Notes under the pieces: model-generated
Told to the model about the DNA's origin: nothing
Databases searched by the model: none
Seen by the model: the letters and a program-made list of their open reading frames with translations, nothing else
Virus record (IMG/VR): IMGVR_UViG_3300032241_002207
Span: 1 to 28,201 of that record
Length of the DNA: 28,201 bases
Origin: a virus
Direction: 5' to 3' (one strand)
Position numbers and translations under genes: made by a program
Part shown: positions 6,580 to 14,399 of the stretch, piece by piece
Layout of the letters: the number at the start of each line of letters is the position of its first letter
Position numbering within the stretch: position 1 is the stretch's first letter

Positions 6580-8067
6580 ATGCCAGGATTAGACAACATG
6601 GAGCCAGGAATGGACCAACAAGAACCAGCACAAAATGATGTAATTGGTACACACGGTGAAGCAGATCGTGAAGGCGCAATGGCCAAAGCTGATTTGTTCA
6701 AATTAGCCAATTATTCACATAAATTATACCAACAAATTAATGATGAAGATCAATTAGAAGCATGGGTACAAGCAAAGATTACCAAGGCTGCTGACTATAT
6801 TGCCAGCGTTTATCACTATTTAGAATACGAAATGAAGTTCAGCGAATACGGACATCATTTGGATAACAGCGATACACTAAGCGAAAGCCAAAAGAATGTT
6901 CTTAAGGCTCGTTTAATGGAAGCTAAGGACAAGATGAAAGAGTTGAAAAAGACTCAAGCTGAAAAAGTCAAAGAAAAGAAAGTTGACGAAGGCGTCATGC
7001 GTGGCGGTGAACAAGAGTGCGCAGAATGTGGCGGCACTGGTATGGTAACTATTCCAGGTATCGAGCCAAGCGAAAAAGCTCGTCGTTTAGCTGCTAAACA
7101 TGCTACACATATCAAAGGTATCAAAGCCGCATTGAATCGTGAAACAGAAGTAGATGAAGAAACTAGCAGTACTGGTGGTACAATTACTCGTACAAAAACT
7201 GGACTACGTCACTCGCACAATCCAGCACGTTTCAGTGATGAGCCACATGCAGAACCAGCAAGTAAAGTTAAAGCTCGTTCAGCTGCTGACAAAGCAGGTG
7301 AAAAGGCTCAAGACAAAGCTGACGAAAAAGAATCTAAAGCATGGGGCAAAGCCAATCCAGGCAAGCAGACTATCATGAAGGGCGGAGTTAAAACAACTAA
7401 CGAAGCTAAGAAAGCTGCTAAGGACTATGACGGCGATGGCAAAATTGAAAGTGGTAAAGACGAATACTTAGGTAGCCGTATTGCAGCCGCTAAAAAAGCT
7501 GGCAAATTGAAAGAAGGTCAAAAGTGCAATGAGTGTGGCATGATGATGGAAAAATGTTCATGCATGCACGAGTCTGCCGATAAGACTATGAGCCGTGCAG
7601 CCAAAGGCGTTATGAAGTATGGCAAAGAAGGCATGAAGGCTTTGGCTAAAGCTGGTAAAGAAGGCAAGAGTTTAGAGCCAGTTAAAGCCAAATACAACAA
7701 GTACGACGAAGGTGCTCCAAGTGCCGGACTAAGTGCCGCTAAGAAATCTGCTACAGTTAAAAAAGCTAAAGCCGGTGAAGATATTGGTAAGCCAGGTAAG
7801 GGTTTTGCTAAATTAGCAAAGAAAGCTGGCGGTGGCGAGAAAGGCGAAAAAATTGCTGCAGCTGCTATGTGGAAAAATATCAAAGAAACCACTGCTTATA
7901 TTGCTGAAAAGGCAAAAGCTGCTAAACCTGATTTTCTAGATATGGATAAAGACGGTGACAAAAAAGAGTCAATGAAAAAAGCGGTTGCTGATAAAAAGAA
8001 AGAAACTGTTAAAGAATCCGCAGATGTAAATCGTATTCGTGAATTGACCAAGCGTCTATTGGGGTAA
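6580..8067 (+). CDS. Lys/Ala-rich putative internal head protein with Cys clusters and DxDxDG loops (495 aa)
   Basis: Start supported by GGAG eight bases upstream. Residues about 35-95 form a helical domain (LFKLANYSHKLYQQI, AWVQAKITKAADYI) that I recall from other phage virion proteins. Two Cys clusters follow: C147-A-E-C150-GGTG, a DnaJ-like zinc knuckle half, and C316-x2-C319-x6-C326-x-C328. Two calcium-loop-like stretches are D282-Y-D-G-D-G and D454-M-D-K-D-G-D460. Much of residues 230-450 is Lys/Ala-rich and histone H1-like (AAKKSATVKKAKAG). Candidate prohead-protease sites V-D-E-G, L-K-E-G, M-H-E-S and V-K-E-S separate these pieces. The end ADVNRIRELTKRLLG is an amphipathic helix. The composition suits DNA condensation in the head; the function is inferred, not shown. 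Confidence 0.75.
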   Translation: MPGLDNMEPGMDQQEPAQNDVIGTHGEADREGAMAKADLFKLANYSHKLYQQINDEDQLEAWVQAKITKAADYIASVYHYLEYEMKFSEYGHHLDNSDTLSESQKNVLKARLMEAKDKMKELKKTQAEKVKEKKVDEGVMRGGEQECAECGGTGMVTIPGIEPSEKARRLAAKHATHIKGIKAALNRETEVDEETSSTGGTITRTKTGLRHSHNPARFSDEPHAEPASKVKARSAADKAGEKAQDKADEKESKAWGKANPGKQTIMKGGVKTTNEAKKAAKDYDGDGKIESGKDEYLGSRIAAAKKAGKLKEGQKCNECGMMMEKCSCMHESADKTMSRAAKGVMKYGKEGMKALAKAGKEGKSLEPVKAKYNKYDEGAPSAGLSAAKKSATVKKAKAGEDIGKPGKGFAKLAKKAGGGEKGEKIAAAAMWKNIKETTAYIAEKAKAAKPDFLDMDKDGDKKESMKKAVADKKKETVKESADVNRIRELTKRLLG

Positions 8068-8071
8068 TCCA

Positions 8072-9670
8072 ATGGACATGAAGCGTATACTACAGGCATT
8101 AGATGGCGTTTCTACAAAGCCTGTAGCAGGCGCCAATGATATGAAAAAATTCCTTCAGGTTGTTACTGAAGGAACTAATCCTCATAAAGTTTCATTGCCA
8201 GTGCAAATGGCTATGCAACATTATCAGCAAAAAGAAGAAAAACCCCGAGCCCGTGTTGGACGAGATAGTGTTGTTGCCAAATACTTTTACGAAGTTGAGC
8301 AGGAGTTTCAAGAGCAAGCAGATCGTAAGCGTCAATTAATTAATCAATATGCCGGCACTATTGCCGAGCGTGTTATGATGCGTGAAGGCACGGATCCTAA
8401 ATTAGAAAAAATTGCCAAGCGCAAAGCATTACAAGCAATTGATTCATCATTATACAAAAACTACGCAGAAGAAGTAGTGAATGAAAAAAGCACTACTGAA
8501 AAACAAGCTCGCACCATGGCAGCAGCTGCACACAATCCAGAGTTTGCCAAGAAAGTTGGTATTAAACAGAGTGTAGCTAAAGAATTCAATCAAAAAGACA
8601 AAGGCACTGCGCTACTTAGCAATGCTATGAAAGGCAAGCGAAAAGTAAAAGAAAATGAAATTCCAGGCCATAGCATGGGATTTAAACCAGGTCCTGGCGG
8701 TCCAGGTATTATGCCCAACGAAGCACATGATCCTAATTTTACAGGATTCATGAATAAAGCATTAGGCACACGCCAAGATAAAAAACCACTTAAAGTTGAC
8801 CCAAAAACTGTTATGAGTATGAATAACATGCCAGGCTACAAACATGCGTTTAAGTTTGGTATGGATATTATTAAAAAGATGGATCCAGATACTAAACAAC
8901 ATTTTGCTAATGAAGATGACGATGCTTTAGAATCTTACATGATAGATATAGCTGAGAAAAAAGGTTTGATTCCAAAATATTTTGTTGAAGAAGATCTAAG
9001 TGAAGTGGTAGGTGAGTTTGAAGAAATATTTCACGATCCCGAAATGGAAGGTTGGAGCTGGGCAGATCTACTAAGAGATATGATCGGCCAAGAACCTATG
9101 GCACATGAAAAAGCCAATGTTCAGGCACACAAACAAATGATGGCTAAATCACAAGCTGAGAAAGATAATCCTCCACCGATAGACCCAAATAAATTAAAAG
9201 TTGTAAATCGTACAGATACTGGAAAATCAGAAATATGGTATCCACATGGCGACTTTTTTGGAACACCTTCCTGGGCAGTAGTTCAAGGTGGATTTAAAGA
9301 TAAGGCGCATGCAGAACATACACTAGATCAATTACGTTTAAATCCCAATGTTGTTAACATAATTAAGAAAGCTATTGCAGACGATTTAGATGAAGGTCAG
9401 TCAGCACAGGTAAAATTAAGTCGTGCATGGGATAGAGAAAAAGCTAAATCAACTGCTAGTATAGAACGTGCAAAACAGGCCAAAGCAGAATTTGAAAAAG
9501 AATGGAAGGCCAAACAAGAAAAAAAATCTCAAGAACCTAATCCAATCAAAGAAGCCAACGCAAAAAAACGCACACTAAAAAATTCAAACCCGTGCTGGAA
9601 AGGGTATCATCCAGTAGGCACTAAGAAAAAAGGAGGCCGCACAGTACCTAACTGTGTTCCAAAGGAATAA
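8072..9670 (+). CDS. Putative internal virion protein with repeated leader and C-terminal CWKGY motif (532 aa)
   Basis: The N-terminus holds two copies of a similar amphipathic helix: DMKRILQALDGVS and, about 22 residues on, DMKKFLQVVTEGT, the second ending in V-T-E. Further L/I/V-x-E sites occur at VVNEKS, KVKENE and PIKEAN. A central alpha-helical region (about 240-340) is acidic. A segment with WYPHGDFFGTPSWAVVQGGF may be a small beta domain. The C-terminus is basic, with a long charged helix (KAEFEKEWKAKQEKK) and then NPCWKGYHPVGTKKKGG and VPNC, a motif I recall at the ends of many phage structural proteins. No catalytic signature is seen. It begins four bases after the previous stop and ends three bases before the next ATG. 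Confidence 0.75.
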   Translation: MDMKRILQALDGVSTKPVAGANDMKKFLQVVTEGTNPHKVSLPVQMAMQHYQQKEEKPRARVGRDSVVAKYFYEVEQEFQEQADRKRQLINQYAGTIAERVMMREGTDPKLEKIAKRKALQAIDSSLYKNYAEEVVNEKSTTEKQARTMAAAAHNPEFAKKVGIKQSVAKEFNQKDKGTALLSNAMKGKRKVKENEIPGHSMGFKPGPGGPGIMPNEAHDPNFTGFMNKALGTRQDKKPLKVDPKTVMSMNNMPGYKHAFKFGMDIIKKMDPDTKQHFANEDDDALESYMIDIAEKKGLIPKYFVEEDLSEVVGEFEEIFHDPEMEGWSWADLLRDMIGQEPMAHEKANVQAHKQMMAKSQAEKDNPPPIDPNKLKVVNRTDTGKSEIWYPHGDFFGTPSWAVVQGGFKDKAHAEHTLDQLRLNPNVVNIIKKAIADDLDEGQSAQVKLSRAWDREKAKSTASIERAKQAKAEFEKEWKAKQEKKSQEPNPIKEANAKKRTLKNSNPCWKGYHPVGTKKKGGRTVPNCVPKE

Positions 9671-9673
9671 ACT

Positions 9674-11287
9674 ATGAACATGCGTGATTTACTTAATAAA
9701 CTAGATACAGTATCTGAAAACAATATATCTGAATTTAGAGTCGATGCTGGAAGACCACACGATTTTTATCGTCACGATAATTACTACGGTAATCCTCGTA
9801 TGTGGGGTATGAATCCTTTAACAGGTATGTTATTTACAGCTGCTGAAATTGCTGCATTAAGCAATCGAGGAGTGACTCCCCAGATGGTGCAACAAATGCC
9901 GCCACAACAAATGGCGCAAGTAGTACAAGCTGCTCCAACAACAAATACTCCGATTATGCCAAGTAGTACAACAACTACAACTGGGCCAGCTGTACCAGTA
10001 GGTCAACCTATTGCAGGTGCAACTAAGTACTATAATCCAAACGGTGACGGTACATTCCAAGATCATCCTTATACACAAAGCGGAGACACTGCCGGATCGC
10101 CTGTAGACACTACTAAAGCTGACACAGACAACGCTGCTAAAATTGCACGTTTTAAAGAGTTGTTAGTAAAAGCAGGCGTAGGCGATTCGTCAGCAGAAAA
10201 GACTGACTATAGCCTAGCCGGAGATAAAGCAAACAACGGCCTTGGCATGAAAATTAAAGAAGGATTTGCAAGAGATCCATTATTAGAAAAATTAAGATTA
10301 ATCGATTCTGGACATAAATTCAACGAAGGTTTGACTCCAGAAGAAAGTAAAGAGTTAGATAAACTCTACGGTGATCTAAGTGTTACAGGAAAAAATGATC
10401 CTAAATTAGCACCATTGTTTGCACAGTACAATAAAGTACCAAGTGTATCTGCTGCAGATCCTGCAACACCAAACACAGCTGCAGATCCTGTAGATACTAC
10501 CAAACCCCAACAATGGGCACCAGGTGTACTACATGTAGGTATGGGAATGCCGCCTGCGTCTCCAGATCCTAAAGTTATGGAGTTACAGAAAAAACTAGGT
10601 ATCACTCCTGCAGATGGAAGATTTGGTCCTGGCACTGAAAAAGCTGTCAAGGCAAAACAAACAGAAATTGGCGCCAAACCCGATGGAGCATGGGGTCCAG
10701 AATCTCAAGCCAAATTTGCGGCCAAAGGCGGAACAGCTCCATCACCATCAGCTACTCCAGGTGCCGCAGGAGGTGCTTCAGCTATTCCAGCTGATGCTAG
10801 TAAAAAAGAACCTTATTGGGTAAATGGAACACGATATGAATGGAATATGTCCGGCGGCGGGCGTGGACAGGCAGCTACTGGAAAATGGAAAGTAACTGCT
10901 ACCCCTCAAGATGCATTACAGTGGAATAGCACACGATATCGTTCTATGAACAAATTTACTGGTCCAGATTCTGCGTATGGCAAGACAGCTACACCGGATG
11001 CAACTGGTACTACTGCAACTAAACCATCAGCTACGCCGGGCGATGATTCTTGGGACGATAAAAATGCTACCAAAGTTCCTCCTATGAATTTGGACAAGAA
11101 ACCTATGTCAGCACAGCAACGACTAGCTCAACAAAATGTTGAAAGGGCAAAGGCAAAGGCAGCCCAATTGGCAGCTGCCGGTCAAGATTCAGGAACATTT
11201 AAACAAGGCCAATTACAACCAAATGAAAGTGTTGAATTTAGCTTTGCTGATCAGTTGATTGAAAGTTTTGGTTATCAACCCAAGTAA
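9674..11287 (+). CDS. Putative internal virion protein with peptidoglycan-binding-type domain (537 aa)
   Basis: AAGGA precedes the ATG at a good distance. The leader MNMRDLLNKLDTVSE matches the block's pattern. Residues about 60-150 are Pro/Thr/Gln-rich low complexity. Residues about 300-352 form a PG_binding_1-type repeat: MELQKKLGITPADGRFGPGT followed by KPDGAWGPESQAKF, with the duplicated D-G-x-x-G-P-x-T/S pattern of that fold. Then come a Ser/Ala/Gly linker and a module with repeated WN(S/G)TRY-type strings (NGTRYEWNM, WNSTRYRSM). The C-terminus ESVEFSFADQLIESFGYQPK is an amphipathic tail. Peptidoglycan binding would suit a protein that contacts the cell wall at DNA entry, but no lytic catalytic domain is visible. 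A hairpin terminator follows directly. Confidence 0.75.
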   Translation: MNMRDLLNKLDTVSENNISEFRVDAGRPHDFYRHDNYYGNPRMWGMNPLTGMLFTAAEIAALSNRGVTPQMVQQMPPQQMAQVVQAAPTTNTPIMPSSTTTTTGPAVPVGQPIAGATKYYNPNGDGTFQDHPYTQSGDTAGSPVDTTKADTDNAAKIARFKELLVKAGVGDSSAEKTDYSLAGDKANNGLGMKIKEGFARDPLLEKLRLIDSGHKFNEGLTPEESKELDKLYGDLSVTGKNDPKLAPLFAQYNKVPSVSAADPATPNTAADPVDTTKPQQWAPGVLHVGMGMPPASPDPKVMELQKKLGITPADGRFGPGTEKAVKAKQTEIGAKPDGAWGPESQAKFAAKGGTAPSPSATPGAAGGASAIPADASKKEPYWVNGTRYEWNMSGGGRGQAATGKWKVTATPQDALQWNSTRYRSMNKFTGPDSAYGKTATPDATGTTATKPSATPGDDSWDDKNATKVPPMNLDKKPMSAQQRLAQQNVERAKAKAAQLAAAGQDSGTFKQGQLQPNESVEFSFADQLIESFGYQPK

Positions 11288-11289
11288 AT

Positions 11290-11315
11290 AAATGGCAGAC
11301 TAGTTCTGCCATTTT
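11290..11315 (+). terminator. Rho-independent terminator after the packaged-protein block
   Basis: A perfect 10-bp stem, AAATGGCAGA with TCTGCCATTT, encloses the five-base loop CTAGT and is flanked by A and T runs, starting three bases after the stop codon of the gene ending at 11287. This is a classic intrinsic terminator and separates the upstream block from the promoter of the replication genes. Confidence 0.85.
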
Positions 11316-11316
11316 C

Positions 11317-11338
11317 ACCTCTAAAATTTCATAGAGGT
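11317..11338 (+). other. Second hairpin (7-bp inverted repeat) between terminator and promoter
   Basis: ACCTCTA and TAGAGGT form a perfect 7-bp stem around an 8-base loop. It has no T-run after it and its last base is the first base of the -35 box that follows. It may back up the terminator or be an operator for the promoter; the sequence alone does not decide. Confidence 0.45.
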
Positions 11339-11366
11339 TGCAATTACAAGATAAGTAGTTTATAAT
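11338..11366 (+). promoter_or_regulatory. Sigma70-type promoter for dsbA-like gene and gene 43
   Basis: TTGCAA (-35) at 11338-11343, a 17-base spacer and TATAAT (-10) at 11361-11366 give near-consensus spacing and sequence. It is the only promoter-like element in the 103-base gap and reads into the gene at 11391. Host-polymerase recognition would suit early or middle expression of replication genes. Confidence 0.8.
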
Positions 11367-11390
11367 AGGCAAATAAGTTAAGGAGATAGT

Positions 11391-11648
11391 ATGTCAGGTC
11401 GTAGTTATGGTCCCGAAGAAAAGGCAAAATTAGAAAGATTAATTAGCGAAGGCTCTACTGTTTTACGTGAAGTAGAAGATTTGCAAGAAGGCTTAAAAGA
11501 AACAGTCAAGGCTGTAGCAGAAGAATTACAAATTAAACCCAGTGTTATTAACCGAGCTATTAAAATCGCACACAAAGGCGACTGGCAGGCATACAACGCA
11601 GACTGGGAAGAAATTGAAGCAATTTTGGATATTACAAAGCGTATCTGA
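11391..11648 (+). CDS. dsbA: DsbA-like double-stranded DNA-binding protein (85 aa)
   Basis: Strong ribosome site (AAGGAG) nine bases before the ATG. The size and C-terminal half resemble T4 DsbA, a small dsDNA-binding protein that modulates late transcription: here AEELQIKPSVINRAIKIAHK followed by an acidic helix with EEIEAILDI, against the T4 pattern of a DELGV helix, a FNRLL helix and a TEEVVELYDA-like end. The helix-turn-helix-like LQIKPSVINRAIKIA fits DNA binding. It sits directly upstream of gene 43 and shares its promoter. The assignment rests on remembered family resemblance, so moderate certainty. Confidence 0.65.
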   Translation: MSGRSYGPEEKAKLERLISEGSTVLREVEDLQEGLKETVKAVAEELQIKPSVINRAIKIAHKGDWQAYNADWEEIEAILDITKRI

Positions 11649-11664
11649 TAAGTATTCTACCAGA

Positions 11665-11707
11665 AGGCTAGCGGGCCAATAAACCGCACGAAGGTATTTG
11701 CAAGCCT
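11665..11707 (+). promoter_or_regulatory. Possible structured RNA leader before gene 43
   Basis: The 83-base gap between the dsbA-like gene and gene 43 can fold as a two-tier stem: AGGCT (11665-11669) with AGCCT (11703-11707), and inside it GCGG (11671-11674) with CCGC (11684-11687). T4 gene 43 is known to be autoregulated by an RNA hairpin at its ribosome site. Here the ribosome site GGAGAAG lies downstream of the hairpin, so equivalence is speculative. Confidence 0.3.
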
Positions 11708-11731
11708 CAAATTGCATGGAGAAGAAAATTT

Positions 11732-14398
11732 ATGTCTTATGTAGACGCATGGTTTGACCGCGAGAATGATATCATTAAAGTGGTTGAACGCAATAAGAAA
11801 GGTGAACGTGAGTTTCGCAACATACCTGTCAAACACACATTCTATGTAAAAGACCCCAAAGGTAAATTTACATCAATCTACGGCGATCCACTTACACGCA
11901 TTGTATGTAAGAACACCAAAGAACTACGCAAAGAACAGGCCATTAATAGTGGCAAGGAAGTATTCGAGTCGGATATTAATCCAATTTTTGTAACACTAAG
12001 TGAACATTACTTAAATCAAGATGCTCCAAAACTAAATGTAGCATTTTTTGATATTGAGGTAGACTTTGATCCAGAGCGTGGCTATGCTAGTCCAGACGAT
12101 GCGTTCATGCCAATTACTGCGATTGCTGTCTACCTACAGTGGTTAGAAACTATGGTATGTTTGGCTATTCCTCCCAAAAAGATCAGTATGGAACAGGCCA
12201 AGGAAATGGTCAAAGATTTCCCCAATACCTACTTGTTTGATAACGAAGCTGATTTGTTAAACATGTTCTTGGATCTTATACAGGATGCAGATATTATCAG
12301 TGGTTGGAACAGCGAAGGCTTTGATATTCCCTATACCACTAATCGTGTAACTAAAGTCCTGAGCAAGGAAGATACACGACGCTTCTGTTTGTTTGATCAA
12401 TTGCCTAAACGTAGAGAATACGAAAAGTATGGTCGTACTAGCACAACCTATGACTATATCGGTCGTGTGCACTTAGATTATCTTGAACTTTATCGCAAGT
12501 ACACATACGAAGAACGCCACAGCTATCGACTAGATGCTATTGCCGAATATGAATTAGGCAAACGTAAAACACAATACGAAGGTACATTGGATCAGCTATA
12601 CAACAATGACTTTAAAACATTTGTTGAATATAACATTAATGACTGTAAGCTACTCGACGACTTGGACAAGAAATTAAAGTTCATGGATCTTGCCAATACA
12701 CTAGCACATGAATGTACTGTACTATTACAAACAACAATGGGTGCTGTGGCTGTGACTGAACAGGCTATTATTAACGAAGCACATCGTAGAGGTTTCCAAG
12801 TTCCTAATCGTACTAAGATGAGCGAACGTGAAGATAGTGCTGCTGCTGGTGCTTATGTTGCTTATCCCAAAGAAGGCATTCAAGACTGGATTGGATCACT
12901 TGATATTAACTCACTGTATCCGTCGGCGATTCGTGCACTCAACATGGGTCCAGAAACTATTGTAGGTCAGTTGCGTCAAACACTAACAGAAGATTTTATC
13001 GAAACACAAACAGCTAAAGGCAAGAGCTTTGCAGCTGCTTGGGAAGGTATATTTGGTTCTTTAGAATATACAGCCGTCATGGAACAAGAGATTGGCACTG
13101 ACATTACCATCGACTGGGAAAATGGCGACAGCGATATACTAAGTGCGGCAGAAGTGTATAGACTTATTTTTGAAAGTAATCAGCCATGGATGCTAAGTGC
13201 TAATGGTACAATCTTTACCTATGAAAAAGAAGGTATTATTCCAGGTTTATTAAAACGTTGGTATGCTGAACGTAAAGAAATGCAGGCCAAACTCAAAGAA
13301 GCTATCAAAGCAGGTAACAAGGTCGAAGAAGAATACTGGGACAAACGACAGTTGGTCAAGAAAATTAACTTGAATAGTTTGTATGGTGCTATTCTTAATA
13401 GTGGTTGTCGCTTCTTTGATAAACGCATTGGACAAAGTACTACTTTGACAGGCAGGCAGATTGTTCGTCATATGGCTGGTAAGGTCAATGAAATTATCAC
13501 AGGTGAATACGACTACAGAGGCAAGAGTGTTATCTACGGTGACACTGACTCGTGTTATTTTAGTGCATACAAGACACTGCAAAAAGATATTGATGCAGGA
13601 CGTATTCCGTGGACTAAAGAAACTGTTATTGCCTTGTATGACCAGATCGGTGAAGAAGTAAACACAACATTCCCACAGTTTATGCTGGACACATTCCATT
13701 GTCCCAAAACACGCGGCGAAGTCATCAAAGCAGGTCGTGAAATTGTCGGATCAAAAAGTTTGTTTATTACTAAGAAACGTTATGCTGTACTTTACTACGA
13801 TAAGGAAGGCAAACGAGCAGATGTAGATGGCAAGCCAGGTAAGATCAAGGCTATGGGATTGGATCTTAAACGCAGTGATACTCCAGAATTCATCCAAGAC
13901 TTTCTAAGTGATGTACTAGAAAAGGTTCTAACAGGCGCTAAAGAACAGGAAGTACTGGACCATATTAGCGAGTTCCGTATCAAGTTTAAAGGCAGACCTG
14001 GCTGGGAAAAAGGCTCGCCTAAACGTGCTAACAAGATTACCGAATACGAAGCCAAAGAAAAGAAACAAGGCAAAGCCAACATGCCAGGGCATGTCCGTGC
14101 AAGTATTAATTGGAATACTCTAAAGCGTATGTATAATGACAAGTATTCCATGGCTATTACAGACGGTGCAAAAGTTATTGTCTGTAAACTCAAACCTAAT
14201 CCGTTAGGTTTTACATCAGTTGCTTATCCGGTAGATGAACTGAGATTACCACAGTGGTTCAAAGATTTACCATTTGATCATGCTGAGATGGAACAAACCA
14301 TCATAGATAATAAACTAGACAATCTGATTGGAGTACTAAATTGGGATATCAACAGTACAGAAGAAAAGAACACATTCAACACACTATTTGAGTTTTAA
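11732..14398 (+). CDS. 43: Family B DNA polymerase, T4 gp43 type, with 3'-5' exonuclease (888 aa)
   Basis: Replicative DNA polymerase of near T4 length (T4 gp43 is 898 aa). All active-site motifs are intact. Exonuclease: Exo I FFDIEVD with D107 and E109, Exo II SGWNSEGFDIPY with D198, Exo III Y300-NIN-D304. Polymerase: motif A DINSLYPSAIR with D391, motif B K544-INL-NSLYG, motif C YGDTDS with D604 and D606. It would synthesise phage DNA held by the clamp encoded at 15217. GGAGAAG lies about ten bases upstream of the ATG. No intein or split is seen, unlike some phage polymerase genes. The next gene's ATG follows one base after its stop. Confidence 0.98.
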   Translation: MSYVDAWFDRENDIIKVVERNKKGEREFRNIPVKHTFYVKDPKGKFTSIYGDPLTRIVCKNTKELRKEQAINSGKEVFESDINPIFVTLSEHYLNQDAPKLNVAFFDIEVDFDPERGYASPDDAFMPITAIAVYLQWLETMVCLAIPPKKISMEQAKEMVKDFPNTYLFDNEADLLNMFLDLIQDADIISGWNSEGFDIPYTTNRVTKVLSKEDTRRFCLFDQLPKRREYEKYGRTSTTYDYIGRVHLDYLELYRKYTYEERHSYRLDAIAEYELGKRKTQYEGTLDQLYNNDFKTFVEYNINDCKLLDDLDKKLKFMDLANTLAHECTVLLQTTMGAVAVTEQAIINEAHRRGFQVPNRTKMSEREDSAAAGAYVAYPKEGIQDWIGSLDINSLYPSAIRALNMGPETIVGQLRQTLTEDFIETQTAKGKSFAAAWEGIFGSLEYTAVMEQEIGTDITIDWENGDSDILSAAEVYRLIFESNQPWMLSANGTIFTYEKEGIIPGLLKRWYAERKEMQAKLKEAIKAGNKVEEEYWDKRQLVKKINLNSLYGAILNSGCRFFDKRIGQSTTLTGRQIVRHMAGKVNEIITGEYDYRGKSVIYGDTDSCYFSAYKTLQKDIDAGRIPWTKETVIALYDQIGEEVNTTFPQFMLDTFHCPKTRGEVIKAGREIVGSKSLFITKKRYAVLYYDKEGKRADVDGKPGKIKAMGLDLKRSDTPEFIQDFLSDVLEKVLTGAKEQEVLDHISEFRIKFKGRPGWEKGSPKRANKITEYEAKEKKQGKANMPGHVRASINWNTLKRMYNDKYSMAITDGAKVIVCKLKPNPLGFTSVAYPVDELRLPQWFKDLPFDHAEMEQTIIDNKLDNLIGVLNWDINSTEEKNTFNTLFEF

Positions 14399-14399
14399 C

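Noticed and set aside
10614-10823. Plus-strand alternative frame inside the PG-binding-type gene
   Set aside because: It is entirely internal in another phase, with a His/Gln/Leu-rich low-complexity product and no ribosome site.
11698-11726. TTGCAA upstream of gene 43 as a further sigma70 promoter
   Set aside because: Seventeen bases downstream the sequence is GAAGAA, not a -10 box, so no promoter is called.
13250-13699. Antisense frame opposite the polymerase catalytic region
   Set aside because: It overlaps the polymerase motifs B and C on the other strand; its composition is that of a shadow frame.
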